Shown: positions 5,872 through 6,438 of the stretch, in pieces | How positions within the stretch are numbered: the stretch's first letter is position 1 | How the letters are laid out: each line of letters opens with the position of its first letter | Source of the DNA: Bacteroidota bacterium | GTDB taxonomy: Bacteria; Bacteroidota; Bacteroidia; Flavobacteriales_D; Crocinitomicaceae | Reading direction: 5' to 3' | Assembly (NCBI GenBank): GCA_006226555.1 | Contig: SBGS01000110.1 | Span: forward strand, 1 to 6,438 | Length of the DNA: 6,438 nt | The notes under the pieces: model-generated | What the model was told of the DNA's origin: nothing | The model's input: the letters and a program-made list of their open reading frames with translations, nothing else | The model's database searches: none | Program-made: the position numbers and the translations under genes

Positions 5872-6438
5872 GCTGGACGGATAAGGAGATAGATGAGCTG
5901 TTTCAAAACGCTGCAAAAGAGAAACAGTCATTTGTTTACAAAGGAGAATACTGGGGTGAGATGGAATCACTGCTACCTGAGAAAAAGACAGGCAGAGATT
6001 TGTTGTGGATAGTATCATCCATGATATTTGGTACTGTTTTGATCGGTGCGATGTTGCGATCTCCTGCAAATGATAGCTCTGAGAACATACTAGTTTCTCA
6101 GAAAAATACTAATGAAACGGAATTATCAAGAGAGGTATTTGAGCAAGCTCCTTCGAATGAAGAGGATAATGCTCCAATTACAAAATATGATGACACAAAA
6201 TTGACCGGAACAATTAACGAAAAGGATGTTCCTTCAATGAATGATATTGAAAATACAATACCGGCTACTGAAAACACAATATTCAAGGTGGATGATGAAT
6301 CTCTGGATGTGAATGCAATGGCTTCTATGAATGAAACGGAGAGTTCTTCAGTCAATTCTCTTATAGCATTGCCATATTCTACCATAGATCATAATGTCAG
6401 CGAACTACTTTCTCTCCAGCAGGCGATAGCAAGCACCA
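5868..6438 (+). CDS. Single-pass membrane protein coupled to the sigma factor, putative anti-sigma partner (3'-truncated by window edge)
   Basis: The frame opens with an ATG overlapping the sigma stop (ATGA) and stays open to the window end, giving 190 visible residues. Residues 1-43 are a hydrophilic, presumably cytoplasmic segment (start MSWTDKEIDELFQNAAKE, then YKGEYWGEMESLLPEKK). Residues 45-63 form one hydrophobic helix. From about 66 onward the sequence is a polar, acidic, low-complexity stretch rich in Asn, Glu, Ser and Thr, with a short repeat (ENTI at 128-131 and 135-138), probably in the periplasm. There is no cysteine in the visible part, so no zinc-binding HxxxCxxC anti-sigma motif. 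The YW(x)EME pattern before a membrane helix is one I associate with Bacteroidota proteins encoded after ECF-like sigma genes, some of which end in an outer-membrane-barrel-like domain. Gene order and topology suggest an anti-sigma or signal-transmitting role. The C-terminal domain lies outside the window, so function is inferred only. Confidence 0.8.
   Translation, partial: MSWTDKEIDELFQNAAKEKQSFVYKGEYWGEMESLLPEKKTGRDLLWIVSSMIFGTVLIGAMLRSPANDSSENILVSQKNTNETELSREVFEQAPSNEEDNAPITKYDDTKLTGTINEKDVPSMNDIENTIPATENTIFKVDDESLDVNAMASMNETESSSVNSLIALPYSTIDHNVSELLSLQQAIAST

Noticed and set aside
6249..6281. Imperfect direct repeat (11 of 12 bases, units at 6249-6260 and 6270-6281)
   Set aside because: It encodes a repeated ENTI in a low-complexity linker and does not suggest a separate DNA element.
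5830..6385. Minus-strand open frames opposite the sigma 3' end and the membrane-protein gene
   Set aside because: The plus-strand frame is continuous, begins at an ATGA overlap, and has a sensible cytoplasm-helix-periplasm layout; the antisense frames are low-complexity mirrors.

Overview
The window looks like a compact piece of a Bacteroidota chromosome, most likely Flavobacteriales or a relative. The evidence is a DUF2723 (GT117-type) membrane protein, a DUF2480 protein (a family I know essentially only from Bacteroidota), an ECF-like sigma factor followed directly by a single-pass membrane protein, and a moderate GC content with no strong Shine-Dalgarno sequences. There are seven protein genes, two of them cut by the window edges. 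I see no tRNA, rRNA, CRISPR array, insertion sequence, phage gene or plasmid function.

Layout. Positions 1-2766 (+) hold the C-terminal 921 residues of a DUF2723 / protein O-mannosyltransferase-like membrane protein. Its stop codon overlaps by one base (TAATG) the start of a CE4 polysaccharide deacetylase (2766-3380, +), so the two appear to form a translationally coupled envelope-glycan unit. A perfect 15-bp hairpin lies inside the first codons of the deacetylase. A DUF2480 gene (3367-3870, -) meets it tail to tail with a 14-bp overlap. After an 80-bp divergent spacer with nested dyads comes a rhomboid-type intramembrane serine protease (3951-4730, +, GTG start). A SixA-like histidine phosphatase (4690-5163, -) overlaps its 3' end by 41 bp. 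A second divergent spacer of 110-odd bp leads to an ECF-like sigma factor (5275-5871, +) that has no in-frame ATG near its N-terminus. Its stop overlaps by 4 bp (ATGA) a single-pass membrane protein (5868 to the window end), which is probably its anti-sigma or regulatory partner.

How the genes fit together. DUF2723 and deacetylase point to cell-envelope glycan work, and sigma factor plus membrane partner form a probable transmembrane signalling pair. The rhomboid, histidine phosphatase and DUF2480 genes are single housekeeping-type genes on alternating strands, and nothing in the sequence ties them into one pathway. The window is almost fully coding, with only two spacers, both divergent.

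I do not see strong evidence for an entirely new system. The points most worth a second look are the intragenic hairpin in the deacetylase, the sigma/membrane-protein module with its non-ATG start and structured leader, the overlapping convergent 3' ends, and the high density of GATC sites.
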